Below the pieces are notes generated by a model that was given only the letters and a program-made list of their open reading frames with translations, was not told where the DNA came from and did no database searches. Positions 35,201 to 41,688 of a DNA stretch of 41,688 nucleotides are shown here, piece after piece. The DNA lies in NCBI GenBank assembly GCA_900544265.1, contig UQUQ01000022.1, positions 1 through 41,688 on the forward strand. The letters run 5' to 3'. The translations under genes were made by a program, and so were the position numbers. The stretch's first letter is position 1. Every line of letters starts with the position of its first letter. Source of the stretch: an uncultured Alistipes sp. (GTDB lineage Bacteria; Bacteroidota; Bacteroidia; Bacteroidales; Rikenellaceae).

Positions 35201-36415
35201 ATGACGACTATGAAACAGATATTTCGGATTTTCGCCGCAGTGGCCGTGATGGCGGCCGTTGCGGGGTGCTACAACGACTTCGACACGCCGCAGCCTGCGA
35301 AGGTCGTCACCGACGAGGATTTCAAGGAGATGACCCGGATGACCATCCAGCAGGTCAAGGAGCTCTTCTATGCCGAGCACGGTGACGTGAGCGATACCGG
35401 CGGCAATACGAGCTGGAACGATACGAAGTACGTGCAGATTCCCGAGGACAAGGAGTACTACATCAAGGGCAAGATCCAGTCGAGCGACGAGGAGGGCAAC
35501 ATCTACAAGTCGCTGCATCTGGTCGACGAGACGGCCGCCATCGAGGTGAAGCTCGGTACGGGTCTCTACATCGACTTCCCGATGGGACACTTCAACCGCG
35601 AGACCGGCACGATCGATACGCACTATGTTTACGTGAAGATTTCGGGCCTCTATGTGGGCAACTACCGCATGATGCTCTCGATCGGCAAGGGTCCGACGGA
35701 CTCCTACAACAAGGTGGGCGAGCACAAGTTCTACGCCAACTCCAACATGGACAATCCGGCCGAGATCAAGGAGCGCGTCTTCCTCGGCGAGGCCACGCAG
35801 CTGAAGCTGAAGCTGGACGAGGACGGGGACGGGGAGATTCTGGTGATCGACGAGGAGAACTATAACGAGTTCTTCGGGAAGGCGAACCGCGACAAGCTGG
35901 GCCGCATGGTGCTCATCAAGGGTATCACGTGTCGCTATGGCAATGTAGGCGACAACCTCTATCCCTCGTGGATGTGTACCGACTTGCGCCCCGTCGAGAG
36001 CAAGTATTGGTACAAGTGGGCTGCCAACGAGGACTTCTTCTCGTCGACGTCGCAGCGCAATATCCATTGCAACTTCTATGGTTCGGTACTCTTCACCTAC
36101 GGTGCTTCGCTGCCCTCGGAGACTCTGTCGGCCGGAGTCTTCACGGTCCGCACGAGCGGCTACTCGCGCTTCGCACGCCAGCCGATCGTCCGTGACGGTG
36201 CGACGGGTGATATTCTGGCCATCATGGGCATTTATTCCAAGTCTTGGGACTATCGTTTTGGCGCTTACCAGTGCTCGGTCAACCGCTTCGAGGATATCAT
36301 GTTCGCCGAGGAGGATTTCCTGACCGAGGCCGAGGTCAAGGCCCAGAGCGAGGGCGGCATGACGCCCGACGATTCGTTCGTGACGGCTCTTTCCAACAGC
36401 GACTACGAGGAGTAA
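35201..36415 (+). CDS. DUF5689 domain lipoprotein (possible SusD-like partner)
   Basis: A 404-residue lipoprotein. The signal peptide MTTMKQIFRIFAAVAVMAAV ends in the lipobox VAGC (Cys23). The mature part begins YNDFDTPQPAK and contains a DUF5689 domain (about 45-270) with MTIQQVKELFYAEHG, YYIKGKIQSSDEEGNIYKSL and KISGLYVGNYRMMLSIG, an OB-like beta arrangement, and a C-terminal region (about 270-404) with YSRFARQPIVRDGATGDILA. It follows the receptor gene after 6 bp, the position occupied by susD in polysaccharide loci. An alternative start at ATG 35210 gives MKQIFRIF and is equally good. It shares DUF5689 with the 26389 protein, so the two probably bind related ligands. Inference: a cell-surface lid or capture protein for the receptor. 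Confidence 0.88.
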   Translation: MTTMKQIFRIFAAVAVMAAVAGCYNDFDTPQPAKVVTDEDFKEMTRMTIQQVKELFYAEHGDVSDTGGNTSWNDTKYVQIPEDKEYYIKGKIQSSDEEGNIYKSLHLVDETAAIEVKLGTGLYIDFPMGHFNRETGTIDTHYVYVKISGLYVGNYRMMLSIGKGPTDSYNKVGEHKFYANSNMDNPAEIKERVFLGEATQLKLKLDEDGDGEILVIDEENYNEFFGKANRDKLGRMVLIKGITCRYGNVGDNLYPSWMCTDLRPVESKYWYKWAANEDFFSSTSQRNIHCNFYGSVLFTYGASLPSETLSAGVFTVRTSGYSRFARQPIVRDGATGDILAIMGIYSKSWDYRFGAYQCSVNRFEDIMFAEEDFLTEAEVKAQSEGGMTPDDSFVTALSNSDYEE

Positions 36416-36437
36416 TCCCCTCCGTGTACGGTATTGT

Positions 36438-36474
36438 GGCGGCTGCATCCCCGAGGGGGTGCGGCCGCCTTTTT
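36438..36474 (+). terminator. Terminator of the nuclease/receptor locus
   Basis: GGCGGC(T)GCA...CCCC (36438-36452) pairs with GGGGTGC(G)GCCGCC (36456-36469), followed by TTTTTG, 22 bp after the DUF5689 stop. Confidence 0.9.
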
Positions 36475-36510
36475 GTTTGGAACGGGGGTACCGAATCCGG
36501 CGGATTTCCC

Positions 36511-36518
36511 TATCTTTG
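36511..36518 (+). promoter_or_regulatory. -7 box (TATCTTTG) for the exonuclease gene
   Basis: An exact TATCTTTG lies 25 bp before the ATG at 36544. No matching TTTG is at 19-21 bp upstream, but position relative to the ATG is typical of this genome. Confidence 0.65.
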
Positions 36519-36543
36519 CCTCCGGAAAAAAGGCTTTTCTTAC

Positions 36544-37038
36544 ATGAAGGATTTTGCAGCCATCGATTTTGAAACGGCCAACGCCCATCGGGCGAGTGTC
36601 TGCTCGGTCGGAGTGGTGGTCGTGCGTGACGGCGAGATCGTCGACTCGCTCTACCGGCTGATCCGTCCCCGGCCGAACTTTTACAGCCGCTTCACGACGG
36701 CGATCCACGGCCTGACCTATGCCGATACGGCCGATGCTCCCGACTTTGAAGAGGTGTGGCGCGAGGTGGCGCCGCACATCGAGGGGTTGCCGCTCGTGGC
36801 CCACAATGCCCCTTTCGACGAAGGCTGCCTGCGCGCGGCGTTCGATCTCTACGACATGCCCTATCCCGGATACGAGTTCTACTGCACGTGCCGCGCTTCG
36901 CGCCGCGTCTTCGGCAAGCGCCTGCCGAACCATCAGCTGCACACGGTCTCGGCCGCCTGCGGCTTCGACCTGAAGAATCACCACCATGCCCTGGCCGATG
37001 CCGAGGCCTGCGCCCGCATCGCGCTGAAGATTCTCTGA
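36544..37038 (+). CDS. DEDDh 3'-5' exonuclease (DnaQ/epsilon-like)
   Basis: A 164-residue cytoplasmic exonuclease of the DnaQ/RNase T fold. The Exo I motif is AIDFETA with Asp8 and Glu10, Exo II is VAHNAPFDEG with Asp92, and Exo III is NHHHALADAEA with His148 and Asp152, giving the DEDDh set. It consists of the catalytic domain only, without a BRCT or polymerase-binding tail, as in short epsilon-like exonucleases of Bacteroidota. The frame is open well upstream, inside the DUF5689 gene, but the terminator and -7 box fix the ATG at 36544. It is separated from the nuclease/receptor locus by a strong terminator, so it is not necessarily part of it, though it could process imported oligonucleotides. 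Confidence 0.93.
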   Translation: MKDFAAIDFETANAHRASVCSVGVVVVRDGEIVDSLYRLIRPRPNFYSRFTTAIHGLTYADTADAPDFEEVWREVAPHIEGLPLVAHNAPFDEGCLRAAFDLYDMPYPGYEFYCTCRASRRVFGKRLPNHQLHTVSAACGFDLKNHHHALADAEACARIALKIL

Positions 37039-37062
37039 CAGCCCGGCAGGCGCGGGGCGGGG

Positions 37063-38334
37063 TCAGAGGCCCAGCTCCACCTGGAAGCGCAGCTCCCAGC
37101 GGTTGTAGTTCGGTGCGAGGGACTCGCTGCGGTGGTTGTACGAGAGGTCGGCCTGCACCTTGAGGCTGTGGCCGATGATGTAGCGCGTGACGCCCAGCGT
37201 CGTCTGGTTCCAGCTGCGGTAGCCGGCCAGCGGCCGCACCTCGGCATCGGGCAGCAGCGTCGAGTTGCGCAGCGCCACCTCCCATTTGTTGTCGAACAGG
37301 TAGCTGGTCTGGATGTTCACGCCGCTGCCCTTGTAGACGAAGGCGTTGGTATCCTCGTCGAAGAGCGGTTCGTCGCACGTGCGGCCCATGAAGTCGGTAT
37401 AGAAGGCGAATCCGCGGTACTTGAGGATGAAGTCCACGAAGTAGGAGCCCAGGTCGCGCGTCGCTCCGTCGGGCATGACGGCACCGCGCGGTCCCTGCAG
37501 GCGCGTGGCCTTGTGGTTGTAGGCGTAGGCGCCGGCCAGCAGGATGCGCACCTGCTCCTCATGGTCGAAATCGCCCTCCAGCAGGTCGCCCTTCGCCGAG
37601 AAGCGCCCCAGCGGGTAGAGCTCCAGACGCCCCATGTAGATCATGCCGCCGTTGGCCGTCGAGCCCCAGTTGCGCCCTTCGCCCAGCGTGACGGAACCCT
37701 TGGCCGAGAGGTTGAAACCCTCGCCCTCGCGCATGTTGTACTCGCCGAAGATACCGAAGTCGCGGTCGAGGTTGAACTGGCTGTTGACGATGCTGCGGTC
37801 GACGAACTGCAGGGCGCTCGACGAGTTGATGCGCGCGCGGTTGGCCTTGATCTTGGTCTGGCCGAAGCCGATGTTCCAGCGGGCGTTGGGCACGTAGTAG
37901 ACGATGGCGTCGCGCACGATGTTCATGTTTCCGTTGGGCAGCACCTCGGCGTCGTAGGCCGCGAATCCTAGCTGGATCGAGTAGACCAGCTTGGGTGAGT
38001 AGATGTAGCCGTCGAAGCGCAGCCGCAGCCGCTTGACGCGCGCCTCGGTCTGCGTGAGCGAGAAGTCGCGGTCGAACGACAGCCCGACCATGTTCTGCAT
38101 GCGGAAGCGGAGCGTCATCTCGAAGAGGTTGTTGCGCGGGCGGAACGTGATGCCGCGCCCGACCTCGATGTTGGGCATGTTGCGCAGACGCGCGAGCAGC
38201 TCGGGGTCGTTTGCGAGCGAATCGGTCGGGAAGACCGTCTGTGCGAGCAGGGAGCGTTCTGCGTTCCGGTCGGGGTTCTGGGCCGAGGCCGCCGTGGCGC
38301 CGCAGAGCAGCAGCAGGAGGAGAAGGTGTTTCAT
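37063..38334 (-). CDS. Phosphate-selective porin O/P-like outer-membrane protein
   Basis: A 423-residue exported protein. Signal peptide MKHLLLLLLLCGATAASAQN, then a short helical stretch and a beta-barrel of the OprO/OprP (porin_O_P) type: RNNLFEMTLRFRMQNMVGLS, RVKRLRLRFDGYIYSPKLVY, WNIGFGQTKIKANRARINSS and SRSWNQTT-like strands near the end, with the final LRFQVELGL. The family forms trimeric anion-selective channels; in Bacteroidota most members are uncharacterised and specificity for phosphate is not assured. The ATG at 38334 is chosen because it begins the signal peptide; the longer frame upstream runs into a promoter-like box. It is convergent with the exonuclease gene (24-bp gap). Confidence 0.85.
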   Translation of the reverse strand: MKHLLLLLLLCGATAASAQNPDRNAERSLLAQTVFPTDSLANDPELLARLRNMPNIEVGRGITFRPRNNLFEMTLRFRMQNMVGLSFDRDFSLTQTEARVKRLRLRFDGYIYSPKLVYSIQLGFAAYDAEVLPNGNMNIVRDAIVYYVPNARWNIGFGQTKIKANRARINSSSALQFVDRSIVNSQFNLDRDFGIFGEYNMREGEGFNLSAKGSVTLGEGRNWGSTANGGMIYMGRLELYPLGRFSAKGDLLEGDFDHEEQVRILLAGAYAYNHKATRLQGPRGAVMPDGATRDLGSYFVDFILKYRGFAFYTDFMGRTCDEPLFDEDTNAFVYKGSGVNIQTSYLFDNKWEVALRNSTLLPDAEVRPLAGYRSWNQTTLGVTRYIIGHSLKVQADLSYNHRSESLAPNYNRWELRFQVELGL

Positions 38335-38355
38335 TGTCGAATCGTTGAGTGTGTG

Positions 38356-38363
38356 CAAAAATA
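38356..38363 (-). promoter_or_regulatory. -7 box (TATTTTTG) for the porin gene
   Basis: CAAAAATA on plus reads TATTTTTG on minus, 21 bp before the ATG at 38334. The -33 element is not clear. Confidence 0.55.
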
Positions 38364-38479
38364 CGAATTTTATGGTGTTTTCCATCCGTTGGCTGCAAAG
38401 TTCGAGCGGGAATCTGTAGGGAATCTGAAACGCGGAGGCTGTCTTTGGACGAAAAAGTGCTTCGGGCGGGCGGATGCGG

Positions 38480-38510
38480 TTGGTTCGTACTGTTTTTTTT
38501 CGTAAGTTTG
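38480..38510 (+). promoter_or_regulatory. Promoter of the WG-repeat gene
   Basis: TTG (38480-38482), a 20-bp spacer and TAAGTTTG (38503-38510) match the Bacteroidota consensus, 25 bp before the ATG at 38536. Confidence 0.7.
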
Positions 38511-38535
38511 TCTTTACCATCAAAAAAACCGAACC

Positions 38536-39150
38536 ATGAAACCCATCATCCAACTGCTGACATTGGCGGCGGCGACGCTCTTCGTCTCGTGTGCCGCACT
38601 GTCGAATCTCATGCTGCCGGTGACGCAGGGCGGCACCATGACCTTTGCCGGAAGCGGCGACCTGACCCTCTCGAAGGACCGCGGCACGGGCCTTTACGGC
38701 TATCTGAACGACCTCGGAATGTGGGCGATCCCGCCCCAGTACAAGAGTGCTTCGAGTTTCAACAGCGACGGCCTGGCCTGCGTGCAGGTCGGGGGCCTCT
38801 TCGGTGCCATCGACCGCCTGAACCAGTTTGTCATCCAGCCTCGGTTCCGCTCCTGGTCCGACATCCGCAATGCGGTCACGTCGCTGACGTCGGGCCGCTA
38901 TGCCGGGATCGAACTCTGGGCACAGGACGACCCCGCCACGGGGCTTGTCGGCTATCTCAACCACTTCGGCGAGTGGGCCATCCCGCCCCAGTACGAGACG
39001 GGCTACGACTTCTACGACGGCTACGCCATCGTCTCGCCCGGGCAGCGCCGCTGGGGCGTTATCGACCGCATGAACCGCTTTGTCATCCAGCCCAACTTCG
39101 GCTCCTCGGGCGAGGCGCGCAGTGCGCTCAACCGCCTGAAGGGGCATTGA
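38536..39150 (+). CDS. WG-repeat lipoprotein
   Basis: A 204-residue lipoprotein: signal MKPIIQLLTLAAATLFVSC with Cys19 as the probable lipid site. The mature part has about four WG-type beta repeats: GLYGYLNDLGMWAIPPQYKS, GLFGAIDRLNQFVIQPRF, GLVGYLNHFGEWAIPPQYET and RWGVIDRMNRFVIQPNF. Units 1 and 3 and units 2 and 4 resemble each other most, so an ancestral pair was probably duplicated. WG-repeat proteins are often envelope proteins with presumed protein-binding roles. The gene stands alone with its own promoter; function unknown. Confidence 0.87.
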   Translation: MKPIIQLLTLAAATLFVSCAALSNLMLPVTQGGTMTFAGSGDLTLSKDRGTGLYGYLNDLGMWAIPPQYKSASSFNSDGLACVQVGGLFGAIDRLNQFVIQPRFRSWSDIRNAVTSLTSGRYAGIELWAQDDPATGLVGYLNHFGEWAIPPQYETGYDFYDGYAIVSPGQRRWGVIDRMNRFVIQPNFGSSGEARSALNRLKGH

Positions 39151-39251
39151 TGTCCTCTCCAGGAGGAGCGGAATCATTTTTGCAGCACAATGTTTCGGAC
39201 GGAATACCGTTCTTATGATGAAACGAAACAGGAATTAATCAGTTGCTTGTT

Positions 39252-39758
39252 ATGTCACAGACCAAATTCAAAGGCTCGCCCGTGCAGCTCGAGGGCGAAT
39301 TCATCCGGGTGGGAGCTCCGGCTCCCGATTTCGAGCTGGTCAAGGGCGACCTCTCGCCGCTCCGCCTGGCCGATCTGAAGGGGCAGCGCGTGGTGCTGAA
39401 CATCTTCCCGAGTCTCGACACGGGGGTCTGCGCCGCATCGGTGCGCCGGTTCAACAAGGAGGCGGCCTCGCTGCCCGATACGGTTGTCGTGGCCGTATCG
39501 AAGGACCTGCCCTTTGCGCAGAGCCGTTTCTGTACGGTGGAGGGCATCGACCGCGTTGTGGCCGCTTCGGCCTTCCGCGATGCGGCGTTCGGCCGCGACT
39601 ACGGCGTCGGCATGGTGGATGGCCCGCTCAAGGGGCTGCTGGCCCGTGCCGTCGTGGTGCTCGACCGCGAGGGGAGGGTAGTCTACGCACAGCTGGTTCC
39701 CGAGATTACCGAGGAGCCCGATTACGCGGCGGCCGTTGCCGCGGTGAAGGGCCTGTAA
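39252..39758 (+). CDS. tpx: Thiol peroxidase
   Basis: A 168-residue atypical 2-Cys peroxiredoxin (E. coli Tpx 168) that reduces peroxides, especially alkyl hydroperoxides, with thioredoxin as donor. The start MSQTKFKGSPVQLEGEF is typical of Tpx. The peroxidatic cysteine is Cys60 in PSLDTGVCAASV, and the resolving cysteine is Cys94 in DLPFAQSRFC, the spacing that defines Tpx. PEITEEPDYAAAVAAVKGL matches the usual C-terminus. An in-frame TTG nine bases earlier is less likely than the ATG at 39252. It is cytoplasmic or periplasmic-edge in some bacteria, but no signal peptide is seen here. It ends before a short direct repeat and a terminator. Confidence 0.97.
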   Translation: MSQTKFKGSPVQLEGEFIRVGAPAPDFELVKGDLSPLRLADLKGQRVVLNIFPSLDTGVCAASVRRFNKEAASLPDTVVVAVSKDLPFAQSRFCTVEGIDRVVAASAFRDAAFGRDYGVGMVDGPLKGLLARAVVVLDREGRVVYAQLVPEITEEPDYAAAVAAVKGL

Positions 39759-39764
39759 GCCGGC

Positions 39765-39864
39765 GCCGCCCGGAAGGGGTGCTGCCTTGAAGAAGAGGCG
39801 GTGCTCCGGCGGACGCCGTGGTGAACGGGCCGCCCGGAAGGGGCGTTGCACCGAAAAAAAGGAA
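39765..39864. repeat. Short direct repeat after tpx
   Basis: A segment starting GCCGCCCGGAAGGGG occurs at 39765-39800 and again at 39829-39864, 64 bp apart. The copies share the first 15 bases exactly and stay similar (TGCTGCCTTGAAGAAGA versus CGTTGCACCGAAAAAAA) for about 15 more. Confidence 0.7.
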
Positions 39865-39910
39865 AGATGCGGAGTGCGGATGCGGAATCCGACGCTCCGC
39901 ATCTTGTTTG
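39864..39910 (+). terminator. tpx terminator
   Basis: AAGATGCGGAG (39864-39874) pairs with CTCCGCATCTT (39895-39905), with a smaller inner hairpin, then GTTTG. It is 105 bp after the tpx stop. Confidence 0.7.
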
Positions 39911-39962
39911 TCGCAGTTTTTTCGTAACTTGATCCAAAGTTTCATTTCAATCCTGCGACACC

Positions 39963-40880
39963 ATGTTTTCGAGAGCCATCAGATCCTGCGCATTCGCCGC
40001 CGTTGTGCTGTTGTGCCTTACCGGGGCACTTCCGTCCTGCTCGGATACGACCGGCGACCCGGAACCGAGTCCGGCTCGGGAACAGACGCTTAGTGAGTAT
40101 GCAAGTCTGATGTACACCTGCGCGGAGGATCTGGTCTACGGACTCGACAACCTTTTCCAGGCAAACTGGTATGCAAAGGCTTCGGGCGATCCGGCCCTGC
40201 AGCAGGAGATCAGGAGAAAGTATTTTTCGGTGGCCGAATTGGAATATGACGAGGCGGCCGGTACGATCTGGGTGAACAAGTGGCGGGGCAAGTCATACCG
40301 CATAACGACCGACGGGGCGGCGCTCGACGCCGTGGGGTCCGTATGGCATGTCGAGGGGACGCAATCCCGGCCCTGGCCCGATTATACGCCCGAGTCGTTC
40401 CTCTTTACCGTGACCTGCCTTGCGGAGAACAGCTACCGCATCACCGGAGACTTCATTTCAAACAGACTGTTTGAAGAAAAGTTCATCTATTCGGAGCTGG
40501 AGGCCGACTTCGGTACGGGGACGGCCTATACCGGATTTTACGATACGGTAACTGATTGGGAGTCGTTTGTAAGAGAGGAACGCGCCATGGTGACCTACCG
40601 TTTCGACGGCAGGCTGGATTCATACATGGGCGTATCCGGCATACGCGACGAGGCGTCGCCGGCGTTTGCAAGTACCCTGAAATCGCTGTGCGGATACGAC
40701 AACCTGGAATACATCGGTTCGGAACCGATCTATGACGGCCGCAAGTTCTTCGATTCAGGGGAAATTTCGGGCTCGTTCGCCGCGGCCGACGACACCGTCA
40801 CCCGCATGGAGGTCCGCGTGCGGCCGGATACCCGCTGGACCCTTACAAGCGATAACCTCGGGACGCTGGAGGAGTATTGA
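39963..40880 (+). CDS. Hypothetical lipoprotein
   Basis: A 305-residue exported lipoprotein: hydrophobic signal (about 8-24) and lipobox LPSC (Cys26) followed by SDTTGDPEPSP. The mature part has a helical N-terminus (SEYASLMYTCAEDLVYGLDN) and a long beta-rich region with segments such as YDEAAGTIWVNKWRGKSYRI, and ends in TLTSDNLGTLEEY. I do not recognise a family. Three cysteines occur in the mature part. It has no neighbour on the same transcript: a terminator lies on both sides. A weak promoter-like TAACTTGA (39925-39932) precedes it. Confidence 0.75.
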   Translation: MFSRAIRSCAFAAVVLLCLTGALPSCSDTTGDPEPSPAREQTLSEYASLMYTCAEDLVYGLDNLFQANWYAKASGDPALQQEIRRKYFSVAELEYDEAAGTIWVNKWRGKSYRITTDGAALDAVGSVWHVEGTQSRPWPDYTPESFLFTVTCLAENSYRITGDFISNRLFEEKFIYSELEADFGTGTAYTGFYDTVTDWESFVREERAMVTYRFDGRLDSYMGVSGIRDEASPAFASTLKSLCGYDNLEYIGSEPIYDGRKFFDSGEISGSFAAADDTVTRMEVRVRPDTRWTLTSDNLGTLEEY

Positions 40881-40948
40881 GAGCCCGTTCAGGGGCACCG
40901 GGATGCCGCATGAGGACCTGGGCAGGACCTCCGCAGCACATACGAATG

Positions 40949-40985
40949 CGAAAAAGCCGAATCCGCAAAGGATTCGGCTTTTTCG
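40949..40985 (+). terminator. Terminator of the 39963 lipoprotein gene
   Basis: A perfect 16-bp stem: CGAAAAAGCCGAATCC (40949-40964) with its complement at 40970-40985, loop GCAAA. The A/T arms make it bidirectional. Confidence 0.92.
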
Positions 40986-41088
40986 CTTCTTGGCGGAGAG
41001 AACGATTACGGAGTTGCAATCTGCTATTGTTTGACGATTTATGGTTTGCGTGAGCACTTTGCGAGTGAGGTCACACGTTGGTGACAAC

Positions 41089-41126
41089 GGTGATGACTAC
41101 TCTCCGTCACAAGTGTAGTCATCACC
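41089..41126. repeat. Inverted repeat upstream of the sigma factor gene
   Basis: GGTGATGACTAC (41089-41100) is followed after 14 bp by its exact complement GTAGTCATCACC (41115-41126). A smaller pair GTGAC (41081-41085) and GTCAC (41106-41110) overlaps it, giving alternative folds. No U-run follows, so it is more likely an operator or RNA structure than a terminator. Confidence 0.7.
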
Positions 41127-41263
41127 CTCTATGATTTATGGATGTATTTTTATAAATTCGATTCCAGCCTCGATTTTCGGATGGCGATACATCTTTTTCA
41201 AAAAAAATCGCACTTGTCGTATAGTTTTTCGAGCGGTTGTCTGTCTAATAGGTAAACGAAGTG

Positions 41264-41674
41264 ATGATGAACACAAAGGAACAACGATTCTCCAAACTGA
41301 TCAAAGAGTATGAGCAGACGATATACGCTGTGTGCTATATGTTCTCCCAGGATGCCGGGGATGTGGACGATTTACATCAGGAGATTCTTTTACGGCTATG
41401 GCAGGGATACGATGGTTTTGAGGGTCGTAGCAATATAAAAACGTGGATCTACCGCGTGGCGCTGAACTACTGTATCAATTTCAGTAACAAGCGCAAACGC
41501 GAGCAAACAAGGCACGCGAAAGCGGGGGAATCAGGCGCCTCCGAAAGCGACCTCGAAAAACGAATGCAGATCAAACAACTCTATCAGCGAATCAACAGGT
41601 TGGGACTTGTCGGTAGTGTTTCAAAAAGTGTGTCTGTGCAGGCGCCTTCAGATTCTTCAGATATGCAAATATAG
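41264..41674 (+). pseudogene. ECF-type sigma factor, region 4 lost (interrupted)
   Basis: The frame gives 136 residues. The first 110 are a sigma-70 region 2: FSKLIKEYEQTIYAVCYMFS, DVDDLHQEILLRLWQGYDGF (the core-binding and -10-recognition helices) and NIKTWIYRVALNYCINF, ending in a charged linker and KQLYQRINRLG. ECF sigma factors of Bacteroidota then continue with region 4 (a helix-turn-helix of about 55 residues). Here the reading changes after RINRLG to a Ser/Val-rich tail without HTH pattern and stops at 41674. The break at about 41604 coincides with sequence resembling an insertion-sequence end, so the gene is probably disrupted. Start may be 41264 or 41267. Low GC compared with neighbours. 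If intact elsewhere in the population it might regulate a surface locus with an anti-sigma factor. Confidence 0.8.
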
Positions 41675-41688
41675 CGATTCTTGGGTTC
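41604..41688. mobile_element. Probable insertion-sequence end (extends beyond window)
   Basis: From about 41604 the sequence no longer fits a sigma factor. It contains GTTTCAAAAAGTGTGTCTG (41618-41636), a pattern like the terminal repeats of mutator-type (IS256-like) elements, recalled from memory and not aligned. The minus strand is open from the window edge through this segment to a stop just inside the sigma gene, which could be the extended end of an element-encoded frame. The other end and transposase are outside the window. Confidence 0.45.

Larger units (their letters stand above)
40881..41263. other. Intergenic region before the sigma factor gene
   Basis: This 383-bp region holds the terminator at 40949-40985 and the inverted repeats at 41081-41126. 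After 41000 the base composition drops sharply in GC compared with the rest of the window. No gene is seen. Confidence 0.65.

Noticed and set aside
26389..36415. Ordinary SusC/SusD polysaccharide-utilisation locus
   Set aside because: No SusD-family protein and no glycoside hydrolase or lyase is present; the enzymes are nuclease-type.
32378..36448. A 1356-codon minus-strand frame covering the receptor and DUF5689 genes
   Set aside because: Antisense shadow: composition is Val/Arg/His-biased low-information sequence, it spans two well-supported plus-strand genes and their terminator, and no start signal is present.
36544..37038. DEDDh exonuclease as a member of the nuclease/receptor operon
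   Set aside because: A strong terminator and a separate TATCTTTG box lie between them; functional link is possible but transcription is separate.

Overview
The window looks like chromosomal DNA from a GC-rich gut Bacteroidota, most probably an Alistipes-like member of the Rikenellaceae. Reasons: many genes lack a Shine-Dalgarno sequence and instead sit behind TAnnTTTG boxes (the Bacteroidota -7 element), usually TATCTTTG or TATTTTTG; there are many lipoproteins, a TonB-dependent receptor and Bacteroidota-only families (DUF5689, BACON, DUF6029, Omp28-like); and codons are strongly GC-biased at third positions. The genus is inferred; no rRNA gene is present to confirm it.

Layout. 1-3011 (minus): partial gltX, a SIMPL-domain protein and ychF. 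3222-9134 (plus): an Ala/Pro/Glu-rich 600-residue protein, rsmI, a DUF389 membrane protein, an LpxL-like acyltransferase and a family-2 glycosyltransferase, tightly spaced and ending at a strong terminator. 9249-10113 (minus): a DUF2089 regulator overlapping a membrane-protein gene. 10484-13304 (minus): glnS behind an outer-membrane beta-barrel gene. 13389-15064 (plus): a TrmH-type methyltransferase and panB, the latter preceded by an 80-bp tandem repeat whose last unit carries the only intact promoter. 15490-19093 (minus): a tlpA-like, DUF6029, Omp28-like operon, apparently an envelope thiol/redox module. 19222-21855 (minus): a large lipoprotein of unknown role. 22385-25755 (plus): guaB, a small DUF3795 protein and guaA, the IMP-to-GMP branch.

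26389-36415 (plus) is the most interesting region. It encodes a 1201-residue multidomain surface lipoprotein (BACON, two copies of a carbohydrate-binding-like module, DUF5689, OB-fold-like region, second BACON), a lipoprotein DNA/RNA non-specific endonuclease, a secreted endonuclease/exonuclease/phosphatase-family enzyme, a TonB-dependent receptor and a second DUF5689 lipoprotein. There is no SusD. The simplest reading is a nucleic-acid (or nucleotide) scavenging locus built like a polysaccharide-utilisation locus, with DUF5689 proteins in the SusD-like capture role. That role is an inference.

36544-40880: a DEDDh exonuclease, a phosphate-selective-porin-like protein (minus strand), a WG-repeat lipoprotein, thiol peroxidase and an unknown lipoprotein. 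The window ends in an ECF sigma factor gene that keeps region 2 but loses region 4 where unrelated sequence, probably an insertion-sequence end, begins near 41604.
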